Shown in pieces: positions 63,116 to 64,000 of a stretch of DNA of 64,000 nt (positions are counted from its first letter, which is position 1; every line of letters starts with the position of its first letter). The notes below the pieces were generated by a model, which worked only from the letters and a program-made list of their open reading frames with translations, was not told the DNA's origin and did no database searches. Source of the stretch: Citrobacter sp. MGH106 (GTDB lineage Bacteria > Pseudomonadota > Gammaproteobacteria > Enterobacterales > Enterobacteriaceae). Made by a program: the position numbers and the translations under genes. The stretch is from contig NZ_KQ089822.1 in assembly GCF_001037495.1 (NCBI RefSeq), positions 2,467,403-2,531,402 of the forward strand. The letters are read 5' to 3'.

Positions 63116-63637
63116 TCAACCTTGCTGGTGGGCGATTTTCCAGCGGCTGTCAAAATGGGCCTGATACTGTGCCACAACGGCAGGCTCTCCCCTGATAACC
63201 AGAACATTCTCAGAATTCTCAAACTCTGCAGATTTGGCAAAATTGAAAGATCCGGTCTCCAGCGTATCGCCATCAATAATCATCACTTTGTCGTGCTGTA
63301 TGTGGTAATGACCGTCCAGTTGAACATCAATCCCATTGGCAGTGGCAAAGGCGATAGCTTTCTGACTGACCTTGCCCTGGTTGCGTTTTTTATCAACCAC
63401 GGCCCGCACCACTACGCCTCGTTTTTCCGCATTCACCAGCGCCTTTACAATGTCTGCTGACTGGAAGGAATAAGCCATCATATCGATGGTGTGTTCTGCA
63501 TGGTTAATTGAATCCAGTACTAATGCCCGAGCAGAGCCTTCCGGAGAAAAACCCACCTGTATCGAGGCATTAGCCAGCGGGATCACTGACCCAAATAAAA
63601 TGGCAGCAGCAACAATATGTTTCATACTCACTTTCAT
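63116..63637 (-). CDS. Secreted phospholipase D-family endonuclease (Nuc type)
   Basis: Encodes 173 residues with a signal peptide (MKVSMKHIVAAAILFGSVIPLANA). A single HKD motif, H-x-K-x4-D-x6-GSxN, is complete in HDKVMIIDGDTLETGSFN, as in plasmid-borne Nuc, a dimeric metal-independent nuclease of the PLD superfamily. It should cut DNA or RNA in the periplasm or outside. A second in-frame ATG is at 63625. Downstream of it lies the zinT promoter region. Confidence 0.88.
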   Translation of the reverse strand: MKVSMKHIVAAAILFGSVIPLANASIQVGFSPEGSARALVLDSINHAEHTIDMMAYSFQSADIVKALVNAEKRGVVVRAVVDKKRNQGKVSQKAIAFATANGIDVQLDGHYHIQHDKVMIIDGDTLETGSFNFAKSAEFENSENVLVIRGEPAVVAQYQAHFDSRWKIAHQQG

Positions 63638-63684
63638 GTATTACCGGGAGAAGAAGAAACGCCGAAGCAAACCCGACGGCAAAT

Positions 63685-64000
63685 TCAGATTAAGGTGGAT
63701 GTCGGACAGAGTAACGCCTGGGGGCAAATCTGAGCAAGCAATGCCTGCTGATGGCTGATCACGAGCATACCTAATGGGCGGCGCTGGCATTCCTCAAGGA
63801 GCAACATCCATATATCTCTTTGAATGGAAGGATCGAGCTGGGCAGTGATTTCATCTGCGATCAGAAAACGCGTACGCGGATCGAGCGCACGGAGTATTGC
63901 AATACGGGCCAGTTCACCGCCTGAAAGCTGCCCGGGCCGGCGGGTTAGCCATTCAGGGTTGATATGCAGACGGGCAAGCATGTCAGCATCTGGCTGCCAC
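63685..64000 (-). CDS. ABC transporter ATP-binding protein, C-terminal part (runs off the window)
   Basis: The frame is open to the right window edge, so the N-terminus with Walker A is missing. Visible are the signature LSGGELARIAILRAL, Walker B with its Glu (FLIADEITAQLD) and the switch His in LVISHQ. The closest types are peptide/nickel (Dpp/Opp/Nik/Sap) importer ATPases, judged by the signature and length of the tail. It ends about 48 bases before the nuc start on the same strand. Confidence 0.85.
   Translation of the reverse strand, partial: WQPDADMLARLHINPEWLTRRPGQLSGGELARIAILRALDPRTRFLIADEITAQLDPSIQRDIWMLLLEECQRRPLGMLVISHQQALLAQICPQALLCPTSTLI

Overview
This window is a chromosomal segment of an enterobacterium. 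Almost every gene has a recognisable Escherichia coli counterpart, and the order follows the E. coli K-12 segment ydjM-tcyP-cedA-chb-osmE-nadE-cho-ves-spy-ast-xthA-ynj-gdhA-topB-selD-sppA-ansA-pncA-yeaC-gapA-yeaG-yeaR-leuE. Protein divergence, missing genes (no katE, ydjO, ydjY, ynjI, ydjE-L block, yeaI or yoaI) and extra genes (GH18 chitinase, a yajD copy, a methyltransferase, a PyrG-like amidotransferase, a Cys-type formate dehydrogenase, a ycaC-type hydrolase, zinT and a secreted nuclease) argue against E. coli itself. A Citrobacter-like genus is my guess, inferred from memory and not proven. No tRNA, rRNA, insertion sequence, prophage or CRISPR array was seen.

Layout. 1-2.2 kb: end of ydjM, cystine importer tcyP, cedA. 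2.3-7.7 kb: the chitobiose operon chbBCARFG (minus). 7.9-11.9 kb: osmE, nadE, the SOS nuclease cho, ves, spy. 12.2-18.2 kb: astCADBE arginine catabolism (minus) behind a sigma-54 promoter. 18.7-27.7 kb: xthA, ydjX (frameshifted at its start), ydjZ, the ynjBCD ABC importer, ynjE, ynjF, ynjA, nudG, ynjH. 28-36.8 kb: gdhA, the ydjA/selD/topB group, sppA, ansA-pncA. 37-38.7 kb: accessory chitinase and yajD. 38.7-44 kb: yeaC, msrB, gapA, yeaD, yeaE, mipA. 44.3-56.7 kb: yeaG-yeaH, a methyltransferase, dgcJ, yeaK, yeaL, nimR/nimT, an amidotransferase-like gene, yeaO, yoaF, dgcP, the tiny genes yoaK and yoaJ, yeaQ. 57-64 kb: formate dehydrogenase, a membrane protein, yeaR-yoaG, leuE, ycaC-like hydrolase, zinT, nuc, and a cut-off ABC ATPase.

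How the genes work together. The strongest theme is chitin use. The chb operon imports and processes chitobiose, and an unlinked secreted GH18 chitinase lies 30 kb away. The chbB-chbC spacer carries the decoy for the small RNA ChiX. The Shine-Dalgarno region of the chitinase carries a 12-base complement to the same part of ChiX as I remember it, so both may belong to one small-RNA circuit. A second theme is nitrogen and alternative sigma-factor control: three sequences match the -24/-12 sigma-54 pattern, ahead of astC, yeaG and the formate dehydrogenase. A third is selenium: selD is here, yet two proteins whose families include selenoproteins (FdhF and the PyrG-like protein) both carry ordinary cysteine codons. 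Gene starts were chosen by comparison with remembered E. coli proteins and by ribosome-binding sites; none was checked by database search.
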